DNA of 64,000 nt from Pseudomonas putida W15Oct28 (lineage in GTDB: Bacteria > Pseudomonadota > Gammaproteobacteria > Pseudomonadales > Pseudomonadaceae), in NCBI RefSeq assembly GCF_000708715.2, contig NZ_JENB01000012.1:1-64000 (forward strand), given 5' to 3'. Below, piece after piece: positions 1 to 8,206 of the stretch (within the stretch, counting starts at the first letter, position 1; each line of letters begins with the position of its first letter). The translations under genes and the position numbers were made by a program. The notes under the pieces are model-generated. The model did no database searches and was not told where the DNA came from. It saw only the letters and a list, made by a program, of their open reading frames with translations.

Positions 1-588
1 CCTCCCGCCCGCCCGCAATCGGGCCAAAGCAAGGGCCAGGGCCACCTGCGCATCATCGCCGGCGAGTGGCGCAGCCGCCGCCTGGCCGTACCGGAAGGCG
101 AAGGCTTGCGGCCAACGCCTGACCGCGTGCGCGAAACCGTGTTCAACTGGCTGGCACCGCACATCGAGGGCGCCCGCGTCCTGGATGCCTTCACCGGCAG
201 CGGTGCCCTGGTGCTCGAAGCCCTGTCTCGCGGCGCCAAGGATGCCGTGGCACTGGACAGCAACCCGGCGGCGATCGGCAACCTGAAGAACAACCTCGAG
301 ATCCTTCGTTGCCCGCGCGGGCAAATCCTGCAAACCGATGCCCTGCGTTACCTGCAAGGCCCGGCCAAGCAGCAGTTCGACGTGGTGTTTCTCGACCCTC
401 CGTTCCACCAGGACCTGCTGGCCAACACCTGCAACCTGCTGGAGCAGAACCAGTGGTTGGGCGAACGGGCGCTGATCTACACCGAAAGCGAAGCGGCGCC
501 GTCGACACTGCCGATGCCCGGCAACTGGCGCCTGCACCGCGAGAAGAAAACCGGCCAGGTGCATTACGCGCTCTGGCAGCGAGGATGA
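1..588 (+). CDS. rsmD: 16S rRNA (guanine-966-N2)-methyltransferase RsmD, 5' end cut by window
   Basis: RsmD methylates N2 of G966 in 16S rRNA on the 30S subunit using S-adenosylmethionine. The frame is open from base 1 and no start codon is in view. The visible part begins with a short basic linker and then LRIIAGEWRSRR, so probably only a few codons are missing. RPTPDRVRE, the SAM-binding loop VLDAFTGSGALVLEAL (near bases 178-225) and the catalytic DPPF motif (bases 394-405) are present. The C terminus KKTGQVHYALWQRG is typical of the family. It precedes the M16 peptidase pair by 94 bases. Confidence 0.93.
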   Translation, partial: PPARPQSGQSKGQGHLRIIAGEWRSRRLAVPEGEGLRPTPDRVRETVFNWLAPHIEGARVLDAFTGSGALVLEALSRGAKDAVALDSNPAAIGNLKNNLEILRCPRGQILQTDALRYLQGPAKQQFDVVFLDPPFHQDLLANTCNLLEQNQWLGERALIYTESEAAPSTLPMPGNWRLHREKKTGQVHYALWQRG

Positions 589-644
589 CTCCGTAACCTT
601 CGTTTGACGTACCTGGTTACCGCACTCCCGCCGCTTGCATGGCT

Positions 645-678
645 GAAGCTGCTCCTTCGTTTCTTGAAGGAGCACTTC
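645..678 (+). promoter_or_regulatory. Hairpin sequestering the Shine-Dalgarno of the first M16 peptidase
   Basis: GAAG (645-648) and TGCTCCTTC (650-658) pair with GAAGGAGCA (666-674) and CTTC (675-678). This gives about 13 base pairs with one bulged C (649) and a seven-base loop GTTTCTT. The AAGGAG ribosome binding site (667-672, 10 bases before the ATG at 683) is wholly inside the stem. No U-run follows, so it does not look like a terminator. A translational control role is inference. Confidence 0.55.
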
Positions 679-682
679 AACC

Positions 683-1984
683 ATGACCGAACGCCCCTCC
701 CCGCCCGCACCGGCTAGCCTGGTAAGTGCTTTTACCCTCGCCAATGGCCTGCGCGTCTGCCTGCGTGAAGACCACCGCGCGCCACTGGTCAGCGTGCAGC
801 TTTGGTATCACGTGGGTTCCAGCTACGAGCCCGAAGGCCATACCGGCCTTTCGCATGCCCTTGAACATTTGTTGTTCGAAGGCAGCAGCAAACTGGCTGG
901 GGGCCAATACTCCGCCCTCATGAGCCACTTGGGGGGTGAGGCAAATGCATTCACCCTCCCCGATGCCACGGCCTTTCCGCTGACGTTGCCAGCCAACCGC
1001 CTGGAGATCGCCCTGGAAGCCATGGCCGATATCATGGCCAGCGCCACCCTCAGCGATGCGCCTTTTGCCCGCGAACTGGCGGTGGTCATGGCCGAGCGAC
1101 GCGAGGATATCGATAACGACGCGTGGTCGCAGGCCCTGGAACATCACCTGCTGCTGGCCTATGACAACAGCGGCTATGGCACCCCCGTAATCGGCTACAA
1201 GACCGACCTCGGCCACATGACCCCCGCAGCGGCACGCACGTGGTACCAGACCTGGTACCACCCCAACAACGCGACGCTGGCAGTGGCCGGCGACATTACC
1301 GTAGGGCAACTGCAAACGCTGGTAACGCGACACTTTGCAGCGATCCCCGCTCATCGCCTGCCGGCCCGGCAAATACCTGTAGAGCCCTCCAGCCTGGTTC
1401 GGCGCGTTCAAACCTTGCGCCAGCACGGCCTGCGCACGGGCGTGATCATCAGTTTCAACCTACCCAGTCAATGCACCGCCCGGTCTGACTCACAAGCGTA
1501 TGCACTGCGTCTGCTGCCCCAGATTCTTGCCCAAGGCCACGCCAGCATCCTCCAGCGCCTGCTCGTGCGCGATGTACCAGTCTTGCAAGGTGTGTGGTCG
1601 GACTATGAGCCTTGGCAACGGGGTGACGGCCTGCTGACGTTTTACGCGTTCTGCAGCCCGCACGTTGCACCCGAGATGGCGGCAGAACGACTGCTGCTGG
1701 AAATCGAAGCGTTCCGCCAGTCAGCGCCCAGCATAGAAGACCTCCAGCGCGCCAAGGCACGGCTTCTGGCCGAGCAGTTATTCGACAGGGACGATATCAG
1801 CAAGCAGGCAGAAGCCATCGGCAAGCAGGCGGCCTGCGGCCTGGACCCGGTTGCACTGGAGGATGAACGGCTAGCCATCGAAGCCGTGACAGCCGAGCAG
1901 GTAGGCCTGGCGGCTTATGACTTCCTGACCGAATCCCGGACCACCATCACCTTTACGCATCACAAGGAAAGCGCTGATGAATGA
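683..1984 (+). CDS. M16 family zinc metallopeptidase, catalytic subunit
   Basis: This is a pitrilysin-type (M16B, mitochondrial-processing-peptidase-like) protease of 433 residues. The inverted zinc motif HxxEH is intact as H58-A-L-E61-H62, and the third zinc ligand is probably E138 in MAERRED, 76 residues after H62. The N-terminal half carries the catalytic fold and the C-terminal half the second M16 domain. No clear signal peptide is seen, so a cytoplasmic or periplasmic location is undecided. It overlaps the next gene by 8 bases, and that gene lacks the zinc site, so the two probably form an active/inactive heterodimer. The ATG at 683 has AAGGAG 10 bases upstream, inside a stable hairpin. 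Confidence 0.9.
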   Translation: MTERPSPPAPASLVSAFTLANGLRVCLREDHRAPLVSVQLWYHVGSSYEPEGHTGLSHALEHLLFEGSSKLAGGQYSALMSHLGGEANAFTLPDATAFPLTLPANRLEIALEAMADIMASATLSDAPFARELAVVMAERREDIDNDAWSQALEHHLLLAYDNSGYGTPVIGYKTDLGHMTPAAARTWYQTWYHPNNATLAVAGDITVGQLQTLVTRHFAAIPAHRLPARQIPVEPSSLVRRVQTLRQHGLRTGVIISFNLPSQCTARSDSQAYALRLLPQILAQGHASILQRLLVRDVPVLQGVWSDYEPWQRGDGLLTFYAFCSPHVAPEMAAERLLLEIEAFRQSAPSIEDLQRAKARLLAEQLFDRDDISKQAEAIGKQAACGLDPVALEDERLAIEAVTAEQVGLAAYDFLTESRTTITFTHHKESADE

Positions 1985-3341
1985 CTCGAATTCATACCCC
2001 GCTGCAGACAGCCCTGTTCATGGTGGCCTGGTGTCGGCCCAGGGGGTTGATCTGGACCTCTTCGAACCCATTGATACCCAGGTGCAGGCGTGGACAACGG
2101 ATAGCGGCACCGCCGTGAAGTTCGTCGAAGCCCGAGGGCTGCCAATAGTCGATATCGTGCTGCAATTCAGGGCCGGTACAACCCAGGACACCGTGCTCCC
2201 CGGCCTGGCATCCCTGGCGTTCTACATGCTCGACGAGGGCAGCCAGCAGCACACAGCCACCCAGCAAGCAGAGCAACTGGAGCGCCTGGGCGCTGTCATG
2301 GAAAAGCAGATCCGCCTGGAGCACGCGACCCTGAGCCTGCGAAGCCTGAGCACCGAAGCACTGTTCGACCCGGCACTGGCGCTTTTCATCGACCTTGTGG
2401 CACGCCCTGCCTTCACCGCTGACGCGCTAGCCAAGATAAAAAGCCAATTGCTGCGGCACAGTGCATCTCGCGAGCACCACCCCCGCTTGAGGGCGCGTAG
2501 CGAAGCCTTTCGTCATTTGTTCAGTGGTCATCCATATGGCAACCCCTCAGGCAGCACTCAGCAAGGGATAGACCAGGCTACCCCTGAGGACCTGAGGCGC
2601 TTCCACCAACGTGCCTACTGCGCCAGTAACCTGGACATCGTAGTAGTGGGGGACCTTTCCCTTGCACAGGCCCAGGCCGTTTCACAACAGATCAGTCAGG
2701 CACTGCCCCAAGGCTGGTCCGCAATCGAGCTGCCGGCCACTGCTCCAGCAGCCGGCACCACGCTCAATGTCGAACAGCCTGGCGCGAGCAGTGCCGTCCT
2801 GATTGCATTACCCATGAACATGCCAGCCAATCATCCGCAATATCCGGCCCTGGTGTTGGCCAGTGAAGTATTGGGGTCGGGAATCGCGTCACGCTTGATG
2901 AATGAACTGCGACACCGCCGCGGGCTGACGTACGGCATCTACACACGGGTAAATGCCTTGAGCGCAGGTGGCCTGTTCAGCGCCGAATGGGATATCGCGC
3001 CAGAGTACGTCGAAGGCTCTCAAGTACTGGTTGAAACCTTGCTGCGCGAGTTCATCGAACAAGGGCCAACCCAGGCGGAGCTGCAAGTGGCGCGCAAGCA
3101 ACTGGCAGGCCAGCTGCTGCGCGATGTGGCGCAGAACAAGAACCTGGCAGCCTTGCTCACGGAAATCACCTATCAACGCCAGCCCGCCGACTTTCTCGAC
3201 CGCTACATCGAGCGCCTCGCCAGGCTGACCCCGGCTGATGTCCGCGCCGTCATGCAGCGTCGGCTCGACCTGAGCCGCACAGTACGCGTCAGTGTCGGCC
3301 CACGCGCCGAGCAACAGCCACTGCCAGCCACCGACCAATAG
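1977..3341 (+). CDS. M16 family peptidase-like protein, non-catalytic partner
   Basis: This 454-residue M16 homologue has lost the zinc motif. Where HxxEH is expected the sequence reads LPGLASLAFYMLDEG (residues 74-88). It keeps the C-terminal substrate-clamping signature RRGLTYGIY (about residues 314-322), whose Arg and Tyr are conserved in the non-catalytic subunits of heterodimeric M16B proteases. Its start overlaps the end of the catalytic gene by 8 bases, which implies translational coupling and matched stoichiometry. Function is inferred from family and pairing; the substrate is unknown. Confidence 0.88.
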   Translation: MNDSNSYPAADSPVHGGLVSAQGVDLDLFEPIDTQVQAWTTDSGTAVKFVEARGLPIVDIVLQFRAGTTQDTVLPGLASLAFYMLDEGSQQHTATQQAEQLERLGAVMEKQIRLEHATLSLRSLSTEALFDPALALFIDLVARPAFTADALAKIKSQLLRHSASREHHPRLRARSEAFRHLFSGHPYGNPSGSTQQGIDQATPEDLRRFHQRAYCASNLDIVVVGDLSLAQAQAVSQQISQALPQGWSAIELPATAPAAGTTLNVEQPGASSAVLIALPMNMPANHPQYPALVLASEVLGSGIASRLMNELRHRRGLTYGIYTRVNALSAGGLFSAEWDIAPEYVEGSQVLVETLLREFIEQGPTQAELQVARKQLAGQLLRDVAQNKNLAALLTEITYQRQPADFLDRYIERLARLTPADVRAVMQRRLDLSRTVRVSVGPRAEQQPLPATDQ

Positions 3342-3401
3342 CGCAGGTACAGTGGCGCTTTTTCATGGCACTCTAGGCAGGCACATCACGAGTCGCCCAG
3401 C

Positions 3402-4394
3402 ATGCCCAGCCTCAGCGCCACCTTCCGTCCGGCCATCGGCCTGTCCAACCCCCACCTGCAAACGCTGTGGGGGCCGCTGTGGCGCAAACCGCCAGACCTG
3501 CAGCGCGACCGTGAGCGGCTATGGCTGGCCGACGGCGACTTCATCGACCTCGACTGGCATGGCCCGCATCAGGCCCATGCGCCGCTGGTACTTGTACTGC
3601 ATGGGCTGACCGGCTCGTCCCATTCGCCTTATGTCAAAGGGCTGCAGCAAGCGCTGCAAGCCCGCGGTTGGGCCAGCGTGGCGGTGAACTGGCGCGGATG
3701 CTCGGGGGAGCCGAACCTGTTGCCGCGCAGCTACCATTCCGGCGCCAGCGAAGACCTCGCCGAAATCGTCAGCCACCTGCGTGCCCAGCGCCCATTGGCG
3801 CCGCTGTATGCGGTGGGTTACTCGCTGGGTGGCAATGTGCTGTTGAAATACCTGGGCGAGAGCGGCGTCGCCAGCCAGCTGGAGGCGGCAGTTGCGGTGT
3901 CGGTGCCCTTTCGACTGGACCATTGTGCCGACCGTATCGGCCAGGGCTTTTCCAAGGTGTACCAGGCGCACTTCATGCGCGAGATGCTGGCGTATGTTCA
4001 GCTCAAGCAGCGGCACTTCCACGAGCAGGGCGAGCATGAACGGCTGGCGACGCTGGAGCGGCTGGGGCAACTGACCAACTTGCGCACGTTCTGGGACTTC
4101 GACGGCAAAGTCACGGCACCGCTCAACGGCTTTCGCGATGTGCACGACTACTATCGCCGCTCATCTAGCCACTTCTTCCTCGGCCAGAACCGCACGCCGA
4201 CGCTGATCATCCACTCCAGCGATGACCCGTTCGTGGCTGGCCAGAGCCTGCCTACGGCCCGTGAACTGGCACCCCAGACCCGCTTCGAACTGCACCGCCG
4301 CGGTGGCCATGTGGGGTTTGTCGATGGCAGCCTGCGCAACCCGGGGTATTACCTGGAGCGGCGGATTCCGCAGTGGCTGGTCGACGGCCAGTAA
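3402..4394 (+). CDS. YheT-family alpha/beta hydrolase
   Basis: This 330-residue hydrolase belongs to the YheT/ABHD1-3 group of esterase-like proteins (the family SNPHLQTLW motif is seen here as SNPHLQTLWGP, residues 15-25). The oxyanion region HGLTGSS (67-73), the nucleophile elbow GYSLGG with Ser141, the acid near D274/D275 in SSDDPF and His303 in RRGGHVGF make a complete triad. No signal peptide is seen. It follows the M16 pair by 60 bases on the same strand and ends in a REP palindrome. The physiological ester substrate is not known. Confidence 0.88.
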   Translation: MPSLSATFRPAIGLSNPHLQTLWGPLWRKPPDLQRDRERLWLADGDFIDLDWHGPHQAHAPLVLVLHGLTGSSHSPYVKGLQQALQARGWASVAVNWRGCSGEPNLLPRSYHSGASEDLAEIVSHLRAQRPLAPLYAVGYSLGGNVLLKYLGESGVASQLEAAVAVSVPFRLDHCADRIGQGFSKVYQAHFMREMLAYVQLKQRHFHEQGEHERLATLERLGQLTNLRTFWDFDGKVTAPLNGFRDVHDYYRRSSSHFFLGQNRTPTLIIHSSDDPFVAGQSLPTARELAPQTRFELHRRGGHVGFVDGSLRNPGYYLERRIPQWLVDGQ

Positions 4395-4421
4395 AGTACT
4401 GACCACCTGGATCGCGCTTTT

Positions 4422-4538
4422 TGTAGGAGCGGCCTTCTGTCGCGATCGGGCCGCATCGCGGCCCCAGCAATTTGTGCGGCGAAGCTGAGATCTTGGGGCC
4501 GCTTTGCGGCCCGATCGCGACACAAGGCCGCTCCTACA
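4422..4538. repeat. REP-type inverted repeat, GGAGCGGCC class
   Basis: The 117-base palindromic unit runs from TGTAGGAGCGGCC to GGCCGCTCCTACA. The inner arms carry TGTCGCGAT and ATCGCGACA, and there are two small GGCCGC..GCGGCC hairpins. It lies between convergent genes (the YheT hydrolase and the sulfurtransferase). The same class recurs at 54773 and 58467. Confidence 0.8.
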
Positions 4539-4552
4539 GGGATCCGAACTGC

Positions 4553-5407
4553 TTACTCCCCAGTGGCTACGCCACGCGAAGTATCATTGATCCACTCGCT
4601 CCACGACCCGGCATACAGCTTGCCCAGCGGGTACCCCGCCAGTGCCATCGCAAACAGGTTATGGCAAGCCGTCACCCCAGACCCGCAGTAAGACACCAGC
4701 TGCTCCGGCGCACGCCCGGCCAGTTTTTCAGCAAAGCGCTGCCTGAGTTGATCCACAGGCAAGAAGCGCCCATCTGCCCCCAGGTTGTCGGTAAACGCCG
4801 CGCACTGGGCGCCGGGAATATGCCCCGCCACCGGGTCGATCGGCTCCACTTCACCGCGAAAACGCGGCAAGGCACGCGCATCGATCAAGGTCAGGTCTGT
4901 GCTGCCCAGGCGCTTGCCCAGGTGCTCGGCATCGATCAGCAGCTTGGCATCCGGCTCACCACTGAAGGTGCCTTCGCGTTTGGACGGTGAGTCCAGGCTC
5001 AACGGCAGGTGCGCCGCATGCCAGGCCTTCAGGCCACCATCGAGGATCGCCACGCCGTTGCGCTTGCCCAGCCAGGCCAGCAGCCACCAGGCCCGGGCGG
5101 CAAAGGCGCCGGGGCCGTCGTCGTACAGCACCACCTCGCTGTCGTTGTCCAGGCCCCACTCGCGCAGGCGCTCGACCAGCCGGCGCGCATCGGGCAGCGG
5201 ATGGCGCCCGGTGTGCCCCTTGCTCACCGGCCCGCTGAGGTCGCGGTCCAGGTCGGCAAAATGCGCCCCGGCAATATGCCCCTGGGCATAGCTGCGTTGG
5301 CCATAGTCCACATCCTCGAGGGCAAAGCGACAGTCGAGGATCACCAACTTGGGCGAGTCCAGACGCTCGGCCAACTGCTGCGGGGTGATCAATTGCGCAA
5401 GGGGCAT
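4553..5407 (-). CDS. sseA: 3-mercaptopyruvate sulfurtransferase (rhodanese family)
   Basis: This is a two-domain rhodanese of 284 residues. The N-terminal inactive domain contains LVILDCRFAL and the C-terminal catalytic domain contains DARALPRFRGEVEP. The active-site loop is C241-GSGVT. CGSGVT loops are characteristic of mercaptopyruvate sulfurtransferases, whereas thiosulfate rhodaneses have CRKGVT-type loops, so it most likely moves sulfur from 3-mercaptopyruvate to a thiol or cyanide acceptor in the cytoplasm. The ATG at 5407 is preferred over upstream starts because AGGAG lies 8 bases before it and homology begins there. The TetR gene ends 35 bases upstream on the same strand. Confidence 0.9.
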   Translation of the reverse strand: MPLAQLITPQQLAERLDSPKLVILDCRFALEDVDYGQRSYAQGHIAGAHFADLDRDLSGPVSKGHTGRHPLPDARRLVERLREWGLDNDSEVVLYDDGPGAFAARAWWLLAWLGKRNGVAILDGGLKAWHAAHLPLSLDSPSKREGTFSGEPDAKLLIDAEHLGKRLGSTDLTLIDARALPRFRGEVEPIDPVAGHIPGAQCAAFTDNLGADGRFLPVDQLRQRFAEKLAGRAPEQLVSYCGSGVTACHNLFAMALAGYPLGKLYAGSWSEWINDTSRGVATGE

Positions 5408-5442
5408 GACAATCTCCTGATCGATGGCACTAGGGCCCTGGG

Positions 5443-6108
5443 TCAATGTTCCAGAGCCTGGTTGAACGGTACATGGAATTCCTGGCACAGGGCGTCTACA
5501 GTACTGCGCGCACGGTCGGTGACGTAGCCGAGTTCCAGCACCAATACCTGGTAGACGCCCCGCTTGAAGGCTTCTTCACCCAGGTGCGCGGAATGTTCAC
5601 GCGTGGTACTGAGAAAACGGACCCAGGACGTCAGCACGATCCAGGCATTGATAGTCAGCGATTCGATCTGCGCCGGCGCCATGGCCAGGATGCCCGCCTC
5701 GACAAAGCCGCGGTAAATCGCCTGGCCCTGGCGCAGGCAGCGCTCGGAAAAACGCCGGTAGCGGGCGGCCAGCTCCGCGTCGCTGTCCAGCAGGTGCTCC
5801 AGGTCGCGGTGCAGGAAGCGGTAGTTCCACATCGCCGCCAGCAGGGCCTTGAGGTAGAAGCGCTTGTCCTCCACGGTTGCCTGGCGGCCTTGCGGCGGGC
5901 GCAGGAAGCTGTCTACCAGCTCTTCATACTGGCTGAACAACAGGGCAATGATCGCCTGCTTGTTGGGGAAGTGGTAATACAGGTTGCCGGGCGAAATTTC
6001 CATGTGCGCGGCAATGTGGTTGGTACTGACGCTGCGTTCGCCCTGCTCGTTGAACAGCTCCAGGCTGTTCTGCACGATGCGCTCTCGGGTCTTCATGCGC
6101 GGGGCCAT
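5443..6108 (-). CDS. TetR family transcriptional regulator
   Basis: This 221-residue regulator has the usual N-terminal TetR helix-turn-helix (residues about 9-55, including MEISPGNLYYHFPNKQAIIALLF). A C-terminal all-helical ligand-binding domain with MWNYRFLHRDLEHLL and RYRRFSERCLRQG follows. It is transcribed away from the aldehyde dehydrogenase operon across a 151-base gap containing a dyad at 6215-6230. By the usual TetR layout it probably represses that operon and itself. The ligand is unknown. Confidence 0.88.
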   Translation of the reverse strand: MAPRMKTRERIVQNSLELFNEQGERSVSTNHIAAHMEISPGNLYYHFPNKQAIIALLFSQYEELVDSFLRPPQGRQATVEDKRFYLKALLAAMWNYRFLHRDLEHLLDSDAELAARYRRFSERCLRQGQAIYRGFVEAGILAMAPAQIESLTINAWIVLTSWVRFLSTTREHSAHLGEEAFKRGVYQVLVLELGYVTDRARSTVDALCQEFHVPFNQALEH

Positions 6109-6195
6109 GCTCAGCTCCCAGTCTGCGGGCTTTCATCAAAGGGTCATCTTACGGCGGATTACAGGTGGAATGCACCGTTCGGCGGCGCGGAAAAA

Positions 6196-6230
6196 TTCGC
6201 ACCATCGTCCCGATTAGAGTATAGGCTCTA
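6196..6230 (+). promoter_or_regulatory. Candidate promoter and operator of the aldehyde dehydrogenase operon
   Basis: A TTCGCA box (6196-6201) and TATAGG (6220-6225) are separated by 18 bases. The inverted repeat TAGAG-N6-CTCTA (6215-6230) straddles the putative -10 box, where a divergent TetR repressor would block transcription. Both calls are by eye. Confidence 0.35.
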
Positions 6231-6259
6231 GACATTTCCTGCCCGGATCAAACGTCGCC

Positions 6260-7690
6260 ATGAACGCGCCCAGTGCCTTGCCCCCTGTGCAATCCGACCT
6301 CGACCTTGCGGCGATGTTCGCTGCCCAGCGCCAGGCATTCACCGGCAACCCCCTGCCACCGGCTGCCCAGCGACTGCAATGGCTGAGAAGCCTGCGCGAA
6401 GCCTTGCTGGCCAACCAGGCTGGGTTGATCGAGGCCATCAGCGAGGATTTTTCCGGGCGTAGCGCCGACGAGACTTTGTTGGCCGAATTGCTGCCCTCGA
6501 TACAGGGCCTGCGCCACGCCGAAAGGCACCTGCGTCGCTGGATGCGCGCCAGCCGGCGACGGGTCGGCCTGGCCTTCCAGCCGGCCAGTGCGCAGGTGCG
6601 TTATCAGCCGCTGGGGGTGGTCGGCATCATCGTGCCGTGGAACTACCCGCTGTTCCTCGCCATCGGCCCGCTGACCTGCGCCCTGGCCGCCGGCAACCGG
6701 GTCATGCTCAAGCTCAGCGAAGCCACGCCCGCCAGTGCCCAGGCCTTGAAACAACTGCTGGAGCAGGTGTTTCCCACCGATCTGGTCAGCGTGGTGCTCG
6801 GCGAGGTTGAGGTGGGCCAGGCCTTCTCCCGTTTGCCATTCGACCATCTGCTGTTCACCGGTGCCACCAGCGTGGGCCGGCAGGTCATGCTGGCTGCGGC
6901 GCAGAACCTGACCCCGGTCACCCTGGAGCTGGGCGGCAAGTCACCGGCCATCGTCTCGGCCGGCGTGCCGCTGGACAGTGCCGCCGAGCGCATCGCCTTC
7001 GGCAAGACGCTCAACGCCGGCCAGACCTGCGTCGCCCCCGACTATGTGCTGGTGCCGCGCGACCGGCTGAACGCCTTCAGCGACGCCTACCAGCGCGCCG
7101 TGCGCCGCCTGTACCCGCGCATCGCCGACAACCCCGACTACACCGCCATCATCAACCCCCGCCAGCTGCAGCGCTTGCAGCACCTGCTGGACGATGCCCG
7201 CGACAAAGGTGCGCAAGTGCTTGACCTTTACCCGGGTGAGGCCCGCCAGGGCCGGCGCCTGCCACCGCACCTGCTGCTGGACGTGAACGACAGCATGCAG
7301 GTGATGCAGGACGAAATCTTCGGCCCGCTGCTGCCGCTGGTGCCCTACGACAGCCTCGACCAGGCGCTGTCCTACATCAACCAGCGCCCGCGCCCGCTGG
7401 CGCTGTACTACTTCGGTTATGACCGGGCCGGCCAGGAGCATGTGCTGCGCCACACTCACTCCGGCGGGGTATGCCTGAACGACACCCTGCTGCATGTAGC
7501 CCAGGACGACCTGCCCTTCGGCGGCATCGGCCCTTCGGGCATGGGCCACTACCATGGCCACGACGGTTTCCTGACCTTCAGCAAGGCCAAGGCCGTACTC
7601 GCCAAGCAACGCTTCAACGCCGCGCGGCTGATCTACCCGCCTTATGGCAAAGCCCTGCAGCGCCTGGTCTACAAGCTGTTCATCCGCTGA
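6260..7690 (+). CDS. calB: Coniferyl-aldehyde-type NAD(P)+ aldehyde dehydrogenase
   Basis: This is an ALDH-superfamily enzyme of 476 residues oxidising an aldehyde to the acid. The catalytic Cys257 lies in NAGQTCVAPDYV, the general base Glu223 in TLELGGKSP, and the oxyanion Asn128 in PWNYP. The short C terminus ends in a basic amphipathic stretch (ALQRLVYKLFIR). The sequence resembles the coniferyl aldehyde dehydrogenase branch (the APDYV after the Cys is typical), but the true substrate could be another aromatic, terpenoid or fatty aldehyde. It starts the operon with the Tat protein and GMC dehydrogenase, which probably supply the aldehyde. Confidence 0.85.
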   Translation: MNAPSALPPVQSDLDLAAMFAAQRQAFTGNPLPPAAQRLQWLRSLREALLANQAGLIEAISEDFSGRSADETLLAELLPSIQGLRHAERHLRRWMRASRRRVGLAFQPASAQVRYQPLGVVGIIVPWNYPLFLAIGPLTCALAAGNRVMLKLSEATPASAQALKQLLEQVFPTDLVSVVLGEVEVGQAFSRLPFDHLLFTGATSVGRQVMLAAAQNLTPVTLELGGKSPAIVSAGVPLDSAAERIAFGKTLNAGQTCVAPDYVLVPRDRLNAFSDAYQRAVRRLYPRIADNPDYTAIINPRQLQRLQHLLDDARDKGAQVLDLYPGEARQGRRLPPHLLLDVNDSMQVMQDEIFGPLLPLVPYDSLDQALSYINQRPRPLALYYFGYDRAGQEHVLRHTHSGGVCLNDTLLHVAQDDLPFGGIGPSGMGHYHGHDGFLTFSKAKAVLAKQRFNAARLIYPPYGKALQRLVYKLFIR

Positions 7691-7700
7691 GCGCCGGCCT

Positions 7701-8186
7701 GTGCACCGCCGCGACCTGCTGCGTTTCAGCCTTGGCGCCAGCGCCTTTCTGGCGGGCGCCAGCCTGGTTGGCTGCAGCGCACAAACAGCTGCAACGGGCT
7801 ATCAGGTTCTGCGCGACGACGACCTGCCGCTGCTGCGTGCGCTGATCCCGGTGGTACTGGCCGGTACGCAGGCCGCCGAGCACCTGGTGCTGCACAGCCT
7901 CGACCACAAGCTGGCGGCGTTGTCGCCGGAAATGCTCAAGCTCACCCGGCAACTGTTCGACGTGCTCAGCCTGCCATTCACCCGCGGCCCCCTGACCGGT
8001 GTCTGGGGCGCCTGGGCACAGGCCAGCCCTGCGCAAGTCACGGCCTTCCTGCAGCGTTGGCAGGGCAGTTCGCTGAACCTGCTGCGCATGGGCCACGCTT
8101 CGTTGCTGCAGTTGCTGCAGATGGCCTGGTACGAACGCCCCGAGTCCTGGGCCGCATGCGGCTACCCAGGGCCACCGAAAATCTGA
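7701..8186 (+). CDS. Tat-signal small subunit associated with GMC dehydrogenase
   Basis: This is a small protein of 161 residues starting at GTG 7701, ten bases after the dehydrogenase stop. The N terminus is a twin-arginine signal: RRDLLRF followed by a hydrophobic stretch ending LVGCSA, which could also serve as a lipobox. The rest is helical and resembles the small third subunits of membrane-bound gluconate/alcohol dehydrogenases that accompany FAD-dependent GMC enzymes. It is predicted to help export the folded flavoprotein or anchor it in the periplasm. Assignment rests on signal type and gene position more than on strong motifs. Confidence 0.75.
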   Translation: MHRRDLLRFSLGASAFLAGASLVGCSAQTAATGYQVLRDDDLPLLRALIPVVLAGTQAAEHLVLHSLDHKLAALSPEMLKLTRQLFDVLSLPFTRGPLTGVWGAWAQASPAQVTAFLQRWQGSSLNLLRMGHASLLQLLQMAWYERPESWAACGYPGPPKI

Positions 8187-8206
8187 ATACAACAAGAGCA
8201 TCGCCA

